NCBI RefSeq assembly: GCF_022828475.1
Contig: NZ_CP059557.1
Coordinates: forward strand, 6,247,470-6,311,469
Length of the DNA stretch: 64,000 nucleotides
Direction: 5' to 3'
DNA from: Saccharopolyspora gloriosae
GTDB taxonomy: Bacteria > Actinomycetota > Actinomycetes > Mycobacteriales > Pseudonocardiaceae
Under the pieces are notes generated by a model. That model had not been told where the DNA came from, searched no databases, and saw only the letters and a list, made by a program, of their open reading frames with translations. How positions within the stretch are numbered: the stretch's first letter is position 1; each line of letters begins with the position of its first letter. The position numbers and the translations under genes are program-made. Below, piece by piece: positions 10,542 through 19,593 of this stretch.

Positions 10542-10869
10542 GCACCTCTCCCCGGCACCGAAATGTTCTGCAGGCTGCCCGTCAGCGACACGGACGACAC
10601 TGCATACGGACGGTCGGCAAGGAGCATTCGGCGATGATAGAGGACCGCGAGAGCAGCGAGGTTCGGCGGACACGGCAGCGTTGGTGTTCTTCGGACACCG
10701 ACCCTGCGTCCCGCTTGCCGTCTGAGGTAGACGGCGCCGTGTCGGCATCCTATGAGGTGCGCGACGGCCAGTCCGCACGTAGCCGCACATCGCGCAGATC
10801 GGTCCCACGGCGCACCGGCTCGCCCGGAACCTGCCGACTGCACAGCTTCGACGGGCGAGCTGGGCGTCG
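10542..10869. other. Intergenic region upstream of the R-M operon
   Basis: 328 bases between the methyltransferase start and the next gene. It must contain the R-M promoter on the minus strand, but no clear -10/-35 pair, controller (C) gene or C-box was recognised. Open frames here lack a ribosome-binding site and family features. Confidence 0.4.
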
Positions 10870-11085
10870 TCATTTTCTCCGGTGGATCCTGCTCATCGGC
10901 AGGAATAAGGCCAGGTAGCCGATGAGCGCCGACAGCGGGGACAACCACAGCTTTCCGATGCCGTAAGCGAAACCGCCAGGATGAAGCAGTCCGCTGATCA
11001 ATAGCGTGATCCCTGCGGCGACCAGCGTGACGGCTACGGCGGCGGCGAAGGGATGCGCCACGATCCAGCCGTTGGCCTTGCCCAT
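10870..11085 (-). CDS. Small two-helix membrane protein
   Basis: 71 residues from ATG 11085, with AGAGGTGG upstream. Two hydrophobic segments are visible, about residues 12-33 (FAAAVAVTLVAAGITLLISGLL) and 42-62 (IGKLWLSPLSALIGYLALF), with a basic tail RIHRRK. Composition matches actinobacterial coding DNA. No family is recognised. It stands alone between the R-M island and the divergent MerR gene. Confidence 0.65.
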   Translation of the reverse strand: MGKANGWIVAHPFAAAVAVTLVAAGITLLISGLLHPGGFAYGIGKLWLSPLSALIGYLALFLPMSRIHRRK

Positions 11086-11263
11086 CCCGCGCCACCTCTT
11101 TCACCGGCCGATCGCGTCGTTCAGCGAACGTTGTGCCGAGCGGCGACGTTACCGCCGACCACAAGCGCTCCCGGCGCAGATCGCGCTCAGCGGACGACCC
11201 TCAGCAAGGTGGGCGTGACCGCTGTGACTCACCGCACTTTCGCCGGTTTCAGGGATTTCCGGC

Positions 11264-11294
11264 TTGACCGTGCCGCGACGGCACGGTTTCGACT
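11264..11294 (+). promoter_or_regulatory. MerR-type promoter with a dyad in the spacer
   Basis: A -35-like TTGACC at 11264-11269 is followed by a perfect dyad, ACCGTGCCG (11267-11275) and CGGCACGGT (11279-11287), separated by CGA. A weak -10-like TCGACT begins 19 bases after the -35, at 11289. An over-long spacer holding a dyad is the hallmark of MerR-controlled promoters, and a MerR gene starts at 11346, so autoregulation is likely. Confidence 0.6.
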
Positions 11295-11345
11295 GTCCGT
11301 GTTCGGCAGGACTGCCGGGCCGGGTTCGACGGTGAGGGGGCAAAC

Positions 11346-12080
11346 GTGGGGTGGAGTACTCGTGAGATCGCTGAGCTGGCCGGGACGAGTTTGCGGGCGG
11401 TGCGGCATTATCACGAGGTCGGTCTGCTGGCGGAGCCTGAGCGGCGCAGCAATGGGTACAAGCAGTACGGCGTGGCGCATCTGGTGCGGGTGCTGCGGAT
11501 CAAGCGGTTGACCGACCTGGGGTTCTCGTTGTCGCAGATCGCGGAGATGGGCGACACCGACGACCACCCGGAGCAGGCCCTGCGGACGCTCGACGCGGAG
11601 CTGGGCGCGACCATCGAGCGGCTCCAGCGCGCCCGCGTCGAACTCGGCCTCATCCTCAGCAAATCCGCACCCACCGACATGCCGCCGGAGTTGGCGCCGG
11701 TCAGCGACAATCCGAAGCTGTCCGCCGCGGACCGTTCGCTGGTCGTCGTCATGACGCGGGTGTTCGGTCCGAAGGGCTTGCAGACCTTCTCGGACATGTT
11801 GCAGAAACTGCCGGAAGACCCGACGGCCTCGGCGTTCGACGACCTGCCCGCCGATGCCGACGAACGCACTCGCCAGGAAGTGGCCGAACTCCTCGCCCCG
11901 TACGCCCGCACCCTCGCCACCGAAAACCCCGGACTGCGGCACGCCAACTCCGATGCCCCCGGCGGCAAGCAGTTCGCGCAGCGAACCGTCGGCAAAGCAC
12001 TCGTGGACCTCTACAACCCCGCCCAGATCGACGTCCTGGTCCGGATGGAGAACCTCCTCTCCCGCGCCGACACGCCCTGA
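11346..12080 (+). CDS. MerR-family transcriptional regulator
   Basis: 244 residues from GTG 11346 with a strong GAGGGGG just upstream. The N-terminal winged helix is typical: STREIAELAGTSLRAVRHYHEVGLL, then RSNGYKQYGVAHLVRVLRIKRLTDLGFSLSQIAEM. A coiled-coil follows (about residues 75-105), and the remaining 140 residues form a larger effector domain without the Cys cluster of metal-sensing MerR proteins or a clear GyrI-like domain. It probably senses an organic ligand or binds a partner. The dyad-bearing promoter immediately upstream suggests that it regulates itself. No obvious target transporter is adjacent. Confidence 0.88.
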   Translation: MGWSTREIAELAGTSLRAVRHYHEVGLLAEPERRSNGYKQYGVAHLVRVLRIKRLTDLGFSLSQIAEMGDTDDHPEQALRTLDAELGATIERLQRARVELGLILSKSAPTDMPPELAPVSDNPKLSAADRSLVVVMTRVFGPKGLQTFSDMLQKLPEDPTASAFDDLPADADERTRQEVAELLAPYARTLATENPGLRHANSDAPGGKQFAQRTVGKALVDLYNPAQIDVLVRMENLLSRADTP

Positions 12081-12436
12081 ACCAACCGAATCCGGGGACC
12101 GGGCGACGAAGTGGGGTTCGTCGGTCGGCCGATCCCGGCACTCACCTGGGAGTGCGAGTGCCGGGATCCGAGCCCGCGGAATCCGGATGCCCTGCCACTG
12201 CGTGGAGCCCTGGCATCCGCGCAGGTCGGTGTGCGGCGAGTTCCGCTCCGCCTCCGGCAGGTTCCCGGGGTGTCGCGCGCCCAACACCGGGAGTTGATCA
12301 CCCGAACGTGAAACCGCGTGATCACGCGTTGTAACATCACGTCGCCGACGGGATCTTGCCCAGCCGGACTTCCCGTCGGGCACGCTGCTCCGGCACGCTG
12401 CGCAGGCTCGGCAGCACGAGACGCCGAGGGGGAAGT
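12081..12436. other. Intergenic region between the MerR gene and the PBP gene
   Basis: 356 bases without a convincing gene. It contains the leader of the PBP gene, which has GAGGGGG before GTG 12437. Open frames in this stretch are short overlaps of neighbouring frames. No terminator hairpin or operator stands out. Confidence 0.4.
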
Positions 12437-14158
12437 GTGAGCGATGCGGCCGGCGAACTGGAATCCGGGCAGACCAGACGACCGTGGCGGATGGTGCGCC
12501 GAATCGTGCTGTCGGCGCTGGGTTCGGTGGTGCTGCTCGGAGTCGCCGCCTTCGGGATCGGCTACTGGCTCTGGCCCATCCCCGACCCCCGGTTGATCGC
12601 GGCCGAGACGAACCAGTCGGTGTCGGTCCGGTACTCCGACGGCACCGAGATGACGCGGATCGTGCCGTCCTCCGGCGACCGGACCATGGTGGAGGACCTG
12701 CGCGGCGAGGTGGCGCAGCCGATGCGCGACGCGACCCTGGCCGCCGAGGACATCTCCTTCTACCGCAACCAAGGCTTCGACGTCACCGGCATCCTGCGCG
12801 CGATGTGGGCGCAGGCCACGGGCAGCGCGGGCGGCGGTTCCACGATCACCCAGCAGTACGTCAAGCTCGCCACGGGAGCCGACGAGCACAGCTATTTCCG
12901 GAAGTTCAAGGAAGTGGTGCTGGCGTTCAAGGTGACCGGCGAACTGTCCAAGGACGACATCCTCAAGGCCTACTTGAACACCGCGTACTACGGCCGCGGC
13001 GCCTACGGGATCCACGCCGCCGCCGAGGCGTACTTCGGCGTGCTGCCGCGTGATCTGGACCCGAGCCAGGCGGCGCTGCTGGCCGGGATGGTGCAGCGCC
13101 CCACCGAGAACGACCCGGCGTACAACCCGGAGCAGGGGCGGGCGCGCTGGGATTACGTCGCGGGCCAACTACGCGAGCACGGTCTCGTCGATGCGGCCGA
13201 AGGCGCCCGGATGCGGCTGCCGGAGACTCGGGGCCGCGCCGAGTGGAAGCAGGAGAACACCACGGCCCCCGCGTACCACATCCGGCAGCTGGCGCTGGCG
13301 GAAGCCGAACGCGCCGGGTTCACCGAGGACCTGCTGCAGCGCAACGGCGCCTCGCTGGTCACGACCGTGGACCCCGCCGCGCAGCGCACGGCCGAGGAGG
13401 CCATCGGCGAGGCGCTGCTGGACGGAGGTCCGGAGCTGCGGGCCGCGCTGATCTCGGTCGACCCGGGCACCGGCGCGGTGCGCGCGTACCACGGCGGGAC
13501 CGAGGAGGTCGGCGGCTACGACTGGGCCGCCGCACCGCAGCACCCCGGCACGGCCATCGATCCCATCCTCCGCGCCGGGTGGGAGCAAGCCAACCTGTCC
13601 ACCCCGCCGTGCGAGGAGCGCGACTGCACCGGCACGGCGCGGGCCGTCCCCGGAGAAGTGGTCGCCGCGTGGGACGCCGCGAAGCGGTTGGGCCTGGTCG
13701 GCGACGGTGCGGACCGGACCGCGGGCACCGATCTGCTCGCGGGCGAGTACCCGCTGAGCGCGACCGATTTCGCCACCGCCTACGCGACGCTCGCCGACGG
13801 GCAGCGGGTTCGCCCGCACTTCCTCGCCGCGATCGTCAACAAGGACGGCCGTGAGGTCCTCTCCTTCGAACCGGAGCCCCGGCCCGCGTTCGACGCGAAC
13901 GCCGAGTCCTCCCGGCGCGCGGCGCACGACCTCACCGCGACGCTCTGGCCGCACACCGCCCGGCGGGGCGCGGTGCTCGAGTCCGGCCGCTATTACTCGA
14001 TGGCGGCTTGGGCGAACGGGTTCACCCCGCGGCACGCCACCTCCCTGGTGCTCAGCGGGGCCGACGCGGAGAACAATCCCCGCCCCCTCCCCGAAGCCAC
14101 GGGCGAGTCCACGGCGGAACGGATCTGGGGACGCTTCATGGACGCCGTCGCCCGGTAG
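12437..14158 (+). CDS. Penicillin-binding protein: class A glycosyltransferase with degenerate transpeptidase domain
   Basis: 573 residues from GTG 12437, chosen for its GAGGGGGAA ribosome-binding site. One membrane anchor lies at about residues 22-46. The GT51 domain is complete: AEDISFYRNQGFD carries the catalytic Glu, and GGSTITQQYVKL and KFKEVVLAFK follow. It would polymerise lipid II glycan strands. The C-terminal part aligns in order with a transpeptidase, but the motifs are lost: the expected SxxK position reads GTAIDPI (Thr and Asp replace Ser and Lys), and the KTG region before AAWANGFTPRHATSLVLSG reads ESG. It is therefore probably a glycosyltransferase with a pseudo-transpeptidase domain. 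The frame is open throughout, so the loss is not recent decay. Confidence 0.85.
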   Translation: MSDAAGELESGQTRRPWRMVRRIVLSALGSVVLLGVAAFGIGYWLWPIPDPRLIAAETNQSVSVRYSDGTEMTRIVPSSGDRTMVEDLRGEVAQPMRDATLAAEDISFYRNQGFDVTGILRAMWAQATGSAGGGSTITQQYVKLATGADEHSYFRKFKEVVLAFKVTGELSKDDILKAYLNTAYYGRGAYGIHAAAEAYFGVLPRDLDPSQAALLAGMVQRPTENDPAYNPEQGRARWDYVAGQLREHGLVDAAEGARMRLPETRGRAEWKQENTTAPAYHIRQLALAEAERAGFTEDLLQRNGASLVTTVDPAAQRTAEEAIGEALLDGGPELRAALISVDPGTGAVRAYHGGTEEVGGYDWAAAPQHPGTAIDPILRAGWEQANLSTPPCEERDCTGTARAVPGEVVAAWDAAKRLGLVGDGADRTAGTDLLAGEYPLSATDFATAYATLADGQRVRPHFLAAIVNKDGREVLSFEPEPRPAFDANAESSRRAAHDLTATLWPHTARRGAVLESGRYYSMAAWANGFTPRHATSLVLSGADAENNPRPLPEATGESTAERIWGRFMDAVAR

Positions 14159-14182
14159 GCGGGGACGGGCCTCGTTCGCGGC

Positions 14183-15175
14183 TCAGTTGCCCACGCCGAG
14201 GTCTGCCATGAACGCCGACGGGTAGCGGTCGCCGCGCGCCGACCCCCTCGGCAGCACCCGGTCGATCTCCACCAGGTCCTCCACCGTGAGCGGTACCCGC
14301 GCGGCGGGCAGCGCCTCCGCCAGGCGCTCCCGGCTGCGGGCACCGACGAGCGCCACGATGTCCTCGCCTTGGGCGGCGACCCAGGCGATGGCGAGCTGGG
14401 CGACGGTGCAGCCCTTCACCGCTGCGACCGGCCGCAGGGCCTCCACCAGCGAGAGGTTGTGCTCGACGTTGCCGCTGCTGAACCGGGGCGACAGCACGCG
14501 GTGGTCGCCGGGCACGCTGCGGTCGGCGCTCCAGTGCCCGGAGATGAGCCCCCGGCCGAGCACTCCGTAGGCGGTCAGCCCGATGCCGAGCTCGCGCAGC
14601 ACCGGCAGGATCTCGTCCTCGACCGCGCGGGACAGCAGGGAGTACTCGATCTGCAGGTCGGCGATCGGGTGCACGGCGTGCGCCCGCCGGATCGTCTCGG
14701 CGTCGACCTCGGAAAGCCCGACGTGCCGGACGTGACCGGCCTCGACCAGCTCCGCGATGGCGCCGACGGTGTCCTCGACGGGCACGTTCGGGTCGAGCCG
14801 GGCCGGGCGGTAGATGTCGACGTGGTCGGTGCCGAGCCGGGTGAGGGTGTAGGCCAGCGAGTTGCGCACCGCCTCCGGCCGGCCGTCGTAGCCGCGCGGG
14901 ATGCCGTCGGGCGCGCTGAGGGCGCCGAACTTGACGCTCAGCTGGTAGTCCTCGCGGTCGCGGTCGCGCAGCGCCTCGGCCAGCAGCAGCTCGTTGTGGC
15001 CCATGGCGTAGAAGTCACCGGTGTCGATCAGGGTGACGCCCGCGTCGAGCGCGGCGTGCACGGTGGCGATGCTCTCCGCGCGGTCGGCCGCGCCGTAGGC
15101 GCCGGACATGCCCATCGCGCCCAGCCCCAACTCGGAGGTGGCCGGACCGGTGCTGCCCAGGTTTCGCGTCTGCAT
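14183..15175 (-). CDS. Aldo/keto reductase
   Basis: 330 residues from ATG 15175, preceded by GGAGAG. Family features are RNLGSTGPATSELGLGAMGMS, DTGDFYAMGHNE with the catalytic Asp and Tyr, SVKFG with Lys, LGTDHVDIYRPARLDP, VRHVGLSE and the NADP-binding VALVGARSRERLAEAL near the C-terminus. In the position of the usual catalytic His the motif is YRPARLD, as in a known actinobacterial subgroup. The substrate cannot be predicted. It lies back to back with the XRE regulator, 125 bases apart, suggesting local regulation. Its stop is only 24 bases from the convergent PBP gene. Confidence 0.88.
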   Translation of the reverse strand: MQTRNLGSTGPATSELGLGAMGMSGAYGAADRAESIATVHAALDAGVTLIDTGDFYAMGHNELLLAEALRDRDREDYQLSVKFGALSAPDGIPRGYDGRPEAVRNSLAYTLTRLGTDHVDIYRPARLDPNVPVEDTVGAIAELVEAGHVRHVGLSEVDAETIRRAHAVHPIADLQIEYSLLSRAVEDEILPVLRELGIGLTAYGVLGRGLISGHWSADRSVPGDHRVLSPRFSSGNVEHNLSLVEALRPVAAVKGCTVAQLAIAWVAAQGEDIVALVGARSRERLAEALPAARVPLTVEDLVEIDRVLPRGSARGDRYPSAFMADLGVGN

Positions 15176-15300
15176 TCCGCTCTCCTCAATCGTGGTTGTG
15201 CCGTCCACCTTGGGCCGAATCCGGACGTCGTGGCAGCGAGCGTTCATCGTGGGAGAGCCGCTCCCTGGCTCGCGCCGCGGCGGCCGAGGAGCATGGGCAC

Positions 15301-16152
15301 ATGCAGCGCGAGCAGCTGGCCCACTTCCTGCGCCGACGTCGGGAGTCGGTGCGTCCGGCCGACGTCGGCATCGCCGAGATGCCCCGGCGCCGCACCGCGG
15401 GTTTGCGCCGCGAGGAGGTGGCGATGCTCGCGGGCATGTCCGTGGACTACGTGGTGCGGCTGGAACAGGGCCGCAGCAGCCAGCCCTCGACGCAGCTGGT
15501 CGGGGCCTTGGCTCGCGCGCTGCGGCTCACCGACGACGAGCGCGACCACTTGTTCCACCTCGCCGGGCACCACCCGCCGCACGCGGAGAGCGCGGCCCGG
15601 ATGGCCCGAGCCGGGTTGGTGCGGATGCTCGACCTGCTCGGCGATGTTCCGGCCGCGGTGCTCTCCGACCTCGGGGAAGTGCTGGCGCAGAACCGGATGG
15701 GCGTTCTGCTGATGGGCGATCAGACGGGGTTCACCGGCGATCGCCGCCACCTCGCCTACCGCTGGTTCACCGAACCCCGCGACCACTCCCAGCCGCCGGA
15801 GGAGCACGAACGGCATTCCCGCGAGCTCGTCGCCGACCTGCGGGCGACCGTCGGCAGGCGCTCCGACGACCCGGAGGTGACGGCGTTCGTCGAACGGCTG
15901 CGGTCCGTGAGCGAGGATTTCCGCCGCCGCTGGGACGAGCACGAAGTGGGCGTGCGCCGCGCCGACCGCAAGACCGTGGTGCACCCGAAAGTCGGCCCGG
16001 TGCTGGTGGATTGCGAAACCCTCGTCACCCCGGATCAACGCCAAGTGCTCCTGGTCCTCACCCCCGCCGACGCCGAGTCCCGCGAACGCCTGGACCTGCT
16101 CCGCGTCCTCGGCACGGAGGAGTTCCGGGCGGGGACCGCACCGGAGAGTTGA
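15301..16152 (+). CDS. XRE-family regulator with MmyB-type ligand-binding domain
   Basis: 283 residues from ATG 15301, with GAGGAGC upstream. The HTH spans about residues 10-75 (RRTAGLRREEVAMLAGMSVDYVVRLEQGR); this form, with RRTxGLRREEVA, is the MmyB-like group. Residues about 95-270 form the PAS-like ligand pocket (LLGDVPAAVLSDLGEVLAQNRMGVLLMGD). Members of this family often control a divergently transcribed oxidoreductase; here that is the aldo/keto reductase, and this regulatory link is an inference from the shared intergenic region. Confidence 0.88.
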   Translation: MQREQLAHFLRRRRESVRPADVGIAEMPRRRTAGLRREEVAMLAGMSVDYVVRLEQGRSSQPSTQLVGALARALRLTDDERDHLFHLAGHHPPHAESAARMARAGLVRMLDLLGDVPAAVLSDLGEVLAQNRMGVLLMGDQTGFTGDRRHLAYRWFTEPRDHSQPPEEHERHSRELVADLRATVGRRSDDPEVTAFVERLRSVSEDFRRRWDEHEVGVRRADRKTVVHPKVGPVLVDCETLVTPDQRQVLLVLTPADAESRERLDLLRVLGTEEFRAGTAPES

Positions 16153-16320
16153 CCCACGTCCGAGGGCCGAGCGGCGGCACCGCCGGCCCGCCGAGAAGCA
16201 CCGGTCCCGCACCCGCACCGTCGGCGGCGACGCACGACAACCGCTAGGCCGGTCGGGGGTGAGAGCTGGGCACGCACCGCCCCGCCTGCTACGCAGGAAC
16301 CCGATCAAGGAGGCGGGCGC

Positions 16321-17508
16321 ATGGGGCGGATGGTGACGCGGCCGGACACCGGTGGGTGCCCGGTGAACCTCGATGCCGACGGCGTGTGGCGGATCCGCGG
16401 CCATGCGGCGGCGCGGGCGGTGCTTCGCAGCGCGGACACCGCGCAGGGCGGGCTCGGGGTGGAGACGATGCGGAAGATGCCGTCCCGCATCCGCCGGCCG
16501 GTGCTCTACCGGGACGGGCCCGAGCACCGGGAGCACCGGCGGCAGACGGCGCGCTTCTTCACGGCGCGCCGCGTCGACGAGCAGTACCGCGACCTCATGC
16601 GCGACGTGGCCGAGGCGCAGCTCGCGGTGCTGCGGCGGGACGGCCGGGCGCACTTGGCTGATCTCGGCTTCGAGCTCGCGATCGGCGTCACCTCCGCAGT
16701 GATCGGCCTGACGGAGAGCCGCCCCGGCATTCGCGGCCGGTTGGAACGGTTCTTCCCCGAGGAGTTCGACTCACCCGGTTTCACCAGCTTGACCGGGCTC
16801 AAGTGGGTGTGGCGGCAGGCGCGGAACTGGAGCGCGATCTACTTCCGCGACGTCCGGCCCGCGGTGCGGGCGAGGCGGCGGGAGCGGCGCGACGATCTGA
16901 TCTCGCACCTGCTCGACGAGGGCTGCTCCGGCGCGGAGATCCTCGGCGAGTGCATCACGTTCGCCGCCGCGGGAATGGTCACGACGCGGGAGTTCGTCAA
17001 CCTCGCCGCCTGGCACCTGCTCACCGACGAGGAGCTGCGGCGGCACTACCTCGCGGCGGCGGAACCCGACAGGCTCGAGCTGCTGCAAGAGATCCTGCGG
17101 CTGGAACCGGTCATCGGCAGGCTCCGGCGCCGCACCACTGACTCCGTGGACATTCCCGGCGACGAAGCGATTCCTGGTGGCGCGCTGGTGGAACTGGTGA
17201 TCGACGACGCCAACGCGGACCCGGCCGAGGTCGGGGACGAACCGCTGGAGCTGCGACCGGGCCGGGAGATCGCCAGCGGTGCCGCGGGCTTGTCGTTCGG
17301 GGACGGGCCGCACAAGTGCCCCGGCGCGCATATCGCGATCTTGGAGGCCGACGTGTTCCTGCACCGGCTGCTGACCTCGCCGGTGCGGATGGAGTCACCG
17401 CCGCGGGTGTCGTTCAACGACGCCATCAACGGCTACGAACTCCGCGGGCTCGTGGTGGCCTTGGAATCCGGCTCGCCGCCCACGGGGCGAGGACCGACGA
17501 CGTCCTGA
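16321..17508 (+). CDS. Cytochrome P450
   Basis: 395 residues from ATG 16321, with GGAGG seven bases upstream. Signature elements are the I-helix AAGMVTTREF with the oxygen-activating Thr, the ExxR motif EILRLEP, and the haem-binding loop FGDGPHKCPGAH with the axial Cys. The protein is soluble, as usual for bacterial P450s. No ferredoxin or reductase gene is adjacent, so electrons must come from elsewhere. Substrate unknown. Its last 76 bases overlap the convergent VanZ-RDD gene tail to tail. Confidence 0.92.
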   Translation: MGRMVTRPDTGGCPVNLDADGVWRIRGHAAARAVLRSADTAQGGLGVETMRKMPSRIRRPVLYRDGPEHREHRRQTARFFTARRVDEQYRDLMRDVAEAQLAVLRRDGRAHLADLGFELAIGVTSAVIGLTESRPGIRGRLERFFPEEFDSPGFTSLTGLKWVWRQARNWSAIYFRDVRPAVRARRRERRDDLISHLLDEGCSGAEILGECITFAAAGMVTTREFVNLAAWHLLTDEELRRHYLAAAEPDRLELLQEILRLEPVIGRLRRRTTDSVDIPGDEAIPGGALVELVIDDANADPAEVGDEPLELRPGREIASGAAGLSFGDGPHKCPGAHIAILEADVFLHRLLTSPVRMESPPRVSFNDAINGYELRGLVVALESGSPPTGRGPTTS

Positions 17509-18698
17509 GGGGATTCGGGCCGCACCGCGAGGGCCGCGTTGTGGTGCGGCAACGCGCGGTTTGTGACGCCGGAGACGAGTTCGTGGACGCTGCGATCCCG
17601 CGGGTGCAGCCGCACCACCAGCGCGTACAGGAAGACGAACAGCAGCGAAGCGAATCCGGCCACGGCCGCGAAACCCACTGCCAGCAGCACGTCCCCGTTG
17701 ATCTCCCCGGCCCGCGCCACCCGGGCGACGTCGCGGAGCACACCGGCATCGGCACCGACCTCGAGCACCAGCAGCAGCGGCGCCAGCGGCGGCAGGAACG
17801 GCAGCGCCAGCACCACCGCACGCAGCAGCAGCCGCCACGCCACCGGCCGGCGACCCGCGTCGTCGACGAGTTCCAGCAGCAGCAGGCGTTTGCCGGGAGT
17901 CGCCCCGGTCAGCACGGGAAGCGCGACGAACCACGCAGCGAACACGACGAACGGGATCCACCACATCGGGACGCCGAGCACCAATGCGACCAGCGCACCG
18001 AACGCGCTGAACACGCCCGTAGCGGAGATGTCGATCAGCAGCGCGACCGCCCGGCGGCCGAACGGCACCGGATGCCGCGCCAGCACCTGCCCGTCCAATG
18101 TGGCCAGTTCGGGCAGCAGGCGGGACAGCGGTCCGCCCATCGCCCAGCCGAGCATCGCGCCGAGGACGTTCACCGCCAGGTCGTCCACGTCGAACAGCCG
18201 GTAGGGGCACTCGTACACCCCGAACACGGCGGTCCCCTGCGTCACCTCGAACGACAACGCCACCCCGGCCGCCACCGCCAACGTCGCGGCGGGTCCGCGG
18301 CGGAAGAGGTAGCGCAGGAAAAAGCCCAGCGGCAGCAGCAGGAGCAGGTTGAACCCGGTCTCGATCACCGCCGAGTTGTGCAGCACGAGATCGCCGAAGG
18401 TGACGCGGTGGTGCGCCTCCTTCCACACGTCCCGGAACGTGTTGCCCGGCATCAGCTGCCACGTGCCCATCAACGGGTATTCGCGGCACACGTCGAGCGA
18501 CGCGGCGGGCAGCGGCATCAGCACCAGGCAGTACGAGGTGATCAGGTAGTAGAGGAACGCGTAGAACGACAGCGCCCACCACCGCAGCACCCCGTGCCTG
18601 CGGTAGAGCACCACGGCCACCGGGACCAGCAGCAGGAAGGCGAGCAGCGGGAACAGCACCGCGGCGGTGCGGATCGGAAGCAGGTACGCGTCGGCCAC
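17433..18698 (-). CDS. VanZ-like and RDD fusion membrane protein
   Basis: 421 residues from ATG 18698. The N-terminal half has about five hydrophobic helices and a VanZ-like core (NLLLLLPLGFFLRYLFRRG, SFEVTQGTAV and the FDVDDLAVNVLGAMLGW signature). The second half is an RDD-type membrane domain: GRRAVALLIDISATGVFSAFG and TGATPGKRLLLLELVDDAGRRP. VanZ-like proteins are linked to glycopeptide or envelope stress, and RDD domains to transport, but the exact role of the fusion is unknown. The cytoplasmic C-terminal tail overlaps the P450 gene on the other strand. Confidence 0.85.
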   Translation of the reverse strand: MADAYLLPIRTAAVLFPLLAFLLLVPVAVVLYRRHGVLRWWALSFYAFLYYLITSYCLVLMPLPAASLDVCREYPLMGTWQLMPGNTFRDVWKEAHHRVTFGDLVLHNSAVIETGFNLLLLLPLGFFLRYLFRRGPAATLAVAAGVALSFEVTQGTAVFGVYECPYRLFDVDDLAVNVLGAMLGWAMGGPLSRLLPELATLDGQVLARHPVPFGRRAVALLIDISATGVFSAFGALVALVLGVPMWWIPFVVFAAWFVALPVLTGATPGKRLLLLELVDDAGRRPVAWRLLLRAVVLALPFLPPLAPLLLVLEVGADAGVLRDVARVARAGEINGDVLLAVGFAAVAGFASLLFVFLYALVVRLHPRDRSVHELVSGVTNRALPHHNAALAVRPESPQDVVGPRPVGGEPDSKATTSPRSS

Positions 18699-18788
18699 CG
18701 CAGCAGCGTCCTACCGGGACGGCCCGCGTCGCTTCGGCCGATCGGCACGACGCCGTCGGCCGTTAGGCCGGAGTTCGCGCGGCGTGGT

Positions 18789-19457
18789 TCAGCGGTGCCG
18801 CGCCGATTCCGCCGACAACTCCACGACGAGGCGGAGCCCCTGCTCGCGCACGCGAACACCGCTGAAATCGGGGATTCGGACGAGCCCGGACGTCGCCGGA
18901 CCGGTGTGCGCCCCGACCACCACCGTCCGCCCGCCCGCGGCGAGCGCGGCCGCCACCCCGGCCTCGGCGTCCTCGAAGATCACGGTCTGTTCGGGCAGCA
19001 CGCCGAGCATCGCCGCCGCCGTGCGGTAGCCCTCCGGATCGGGTTTGCCCCGGCTCACGTCCTCGGCGGTGATCACCACCTCCGGCATCGGCAGCCCCAC
19101 CGCGGCCATCCGGCGGGCCGCCAGCGCCGCACCGGCCGAGGTGACCAGCGCCCACCGTCCGGCGGGCAGCTCGCCGAGCACTTCGGCCGCGCCCGGAATC
19201 GCGACCACGCCGTCGAGGTCCCGCATCTCCTGCTCGTCGACGAGGGCGGTCTCCGCCTCGACGTCGGCGCCCGCAGGCAGGTGGCGGGCGATGGTCTCGC
19301 CGCTGCGGCGACCGTGCGAGTCGGCCAGGATGTCCGCCACGTCGAGACCGTGCCGTTCGGCGAAGCAGCGCCACGTCCGCTCGACCACCGCGGTGGAGTC
19401 GACGAGCGTGCCGTCCATGTCGAACAGCAGGGCGCGCGGAGTGAACGGATCGGGCAT
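18789..19457 (-). CDS. HAD-superfamily phosphatase (sugar-phosphatase-like)
   Basis: 222 residues from ATG 19457, preceded by GAGGAAGGA. Motif I is DMDGTLVDS at residues 13-21 with the nucleophile and acid Asp; the cap domain follows; motif II is LVTSAG, the Lys motif is GKPDPEGY, and motif III is VIFEDAEAG. This set matches the beta-phosphoglucomutase/DOG1-type branch that dephosphorylates small sugar phosphates; the substrate is not determined. An 18-base inverted repeat at 19494-19511 lies 37 bases upstream of the start and may be an operator. Confidence 0.88.
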   Translation of the reverse strand: MPDPFTPRALLFDMDGTLVDSTAVVERTWRCFAERHGLDVADILADSHGRRSGETIARHLPAGADVEAETALVDEQEMRDLDGVVAIPGAAEVLGELPAGRWALVTSAGAALAARRMAAVGLPMPEVVITAEDVSRGKPDPEGYRTAAAMLGVLPEQTVIFEDAEAGVAAALAAGGRTVVVGAHTGPATSGLVRIPDFSGVRVREQGLRLVVELSAESARHR

Positions 19458-19493
19458 GGCGGTCCTTCCTCTTCGGTGGAGCCTGGGCGGCTC

Positions 19494-19511
19494 GTGGTGT
19501 CGTGATACCAC
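19494..19511. promoter_or_regulatory. Inverted repeat upstream of the HAD gene, possible operator
   Basis: GTGGTGTC and GATACCAC flank a GT centre; seven of eight positions are complementary. It lies 37 bases upstream of the HAD start codon, in the expected promoter region. No regulator gene is adjacent. Confidence 0.4.
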
Positions 19512-19593
19512 CATCGCGGTGTTCGGCGTCGCGAGGTTCGAGCGGTCCGGCCGAGGCGGGCGTCCCGCACGGTGCTCACTGCCGAGCACCTCC

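Noticed and set aside
7200-11200. Direct repeat of the tRNA-Arg 3' end as an attachment site of the R-M island
   Set aside because: No second copy of the tRNA 3' segment was found by eye on the far side of the island, and no integrase is present.
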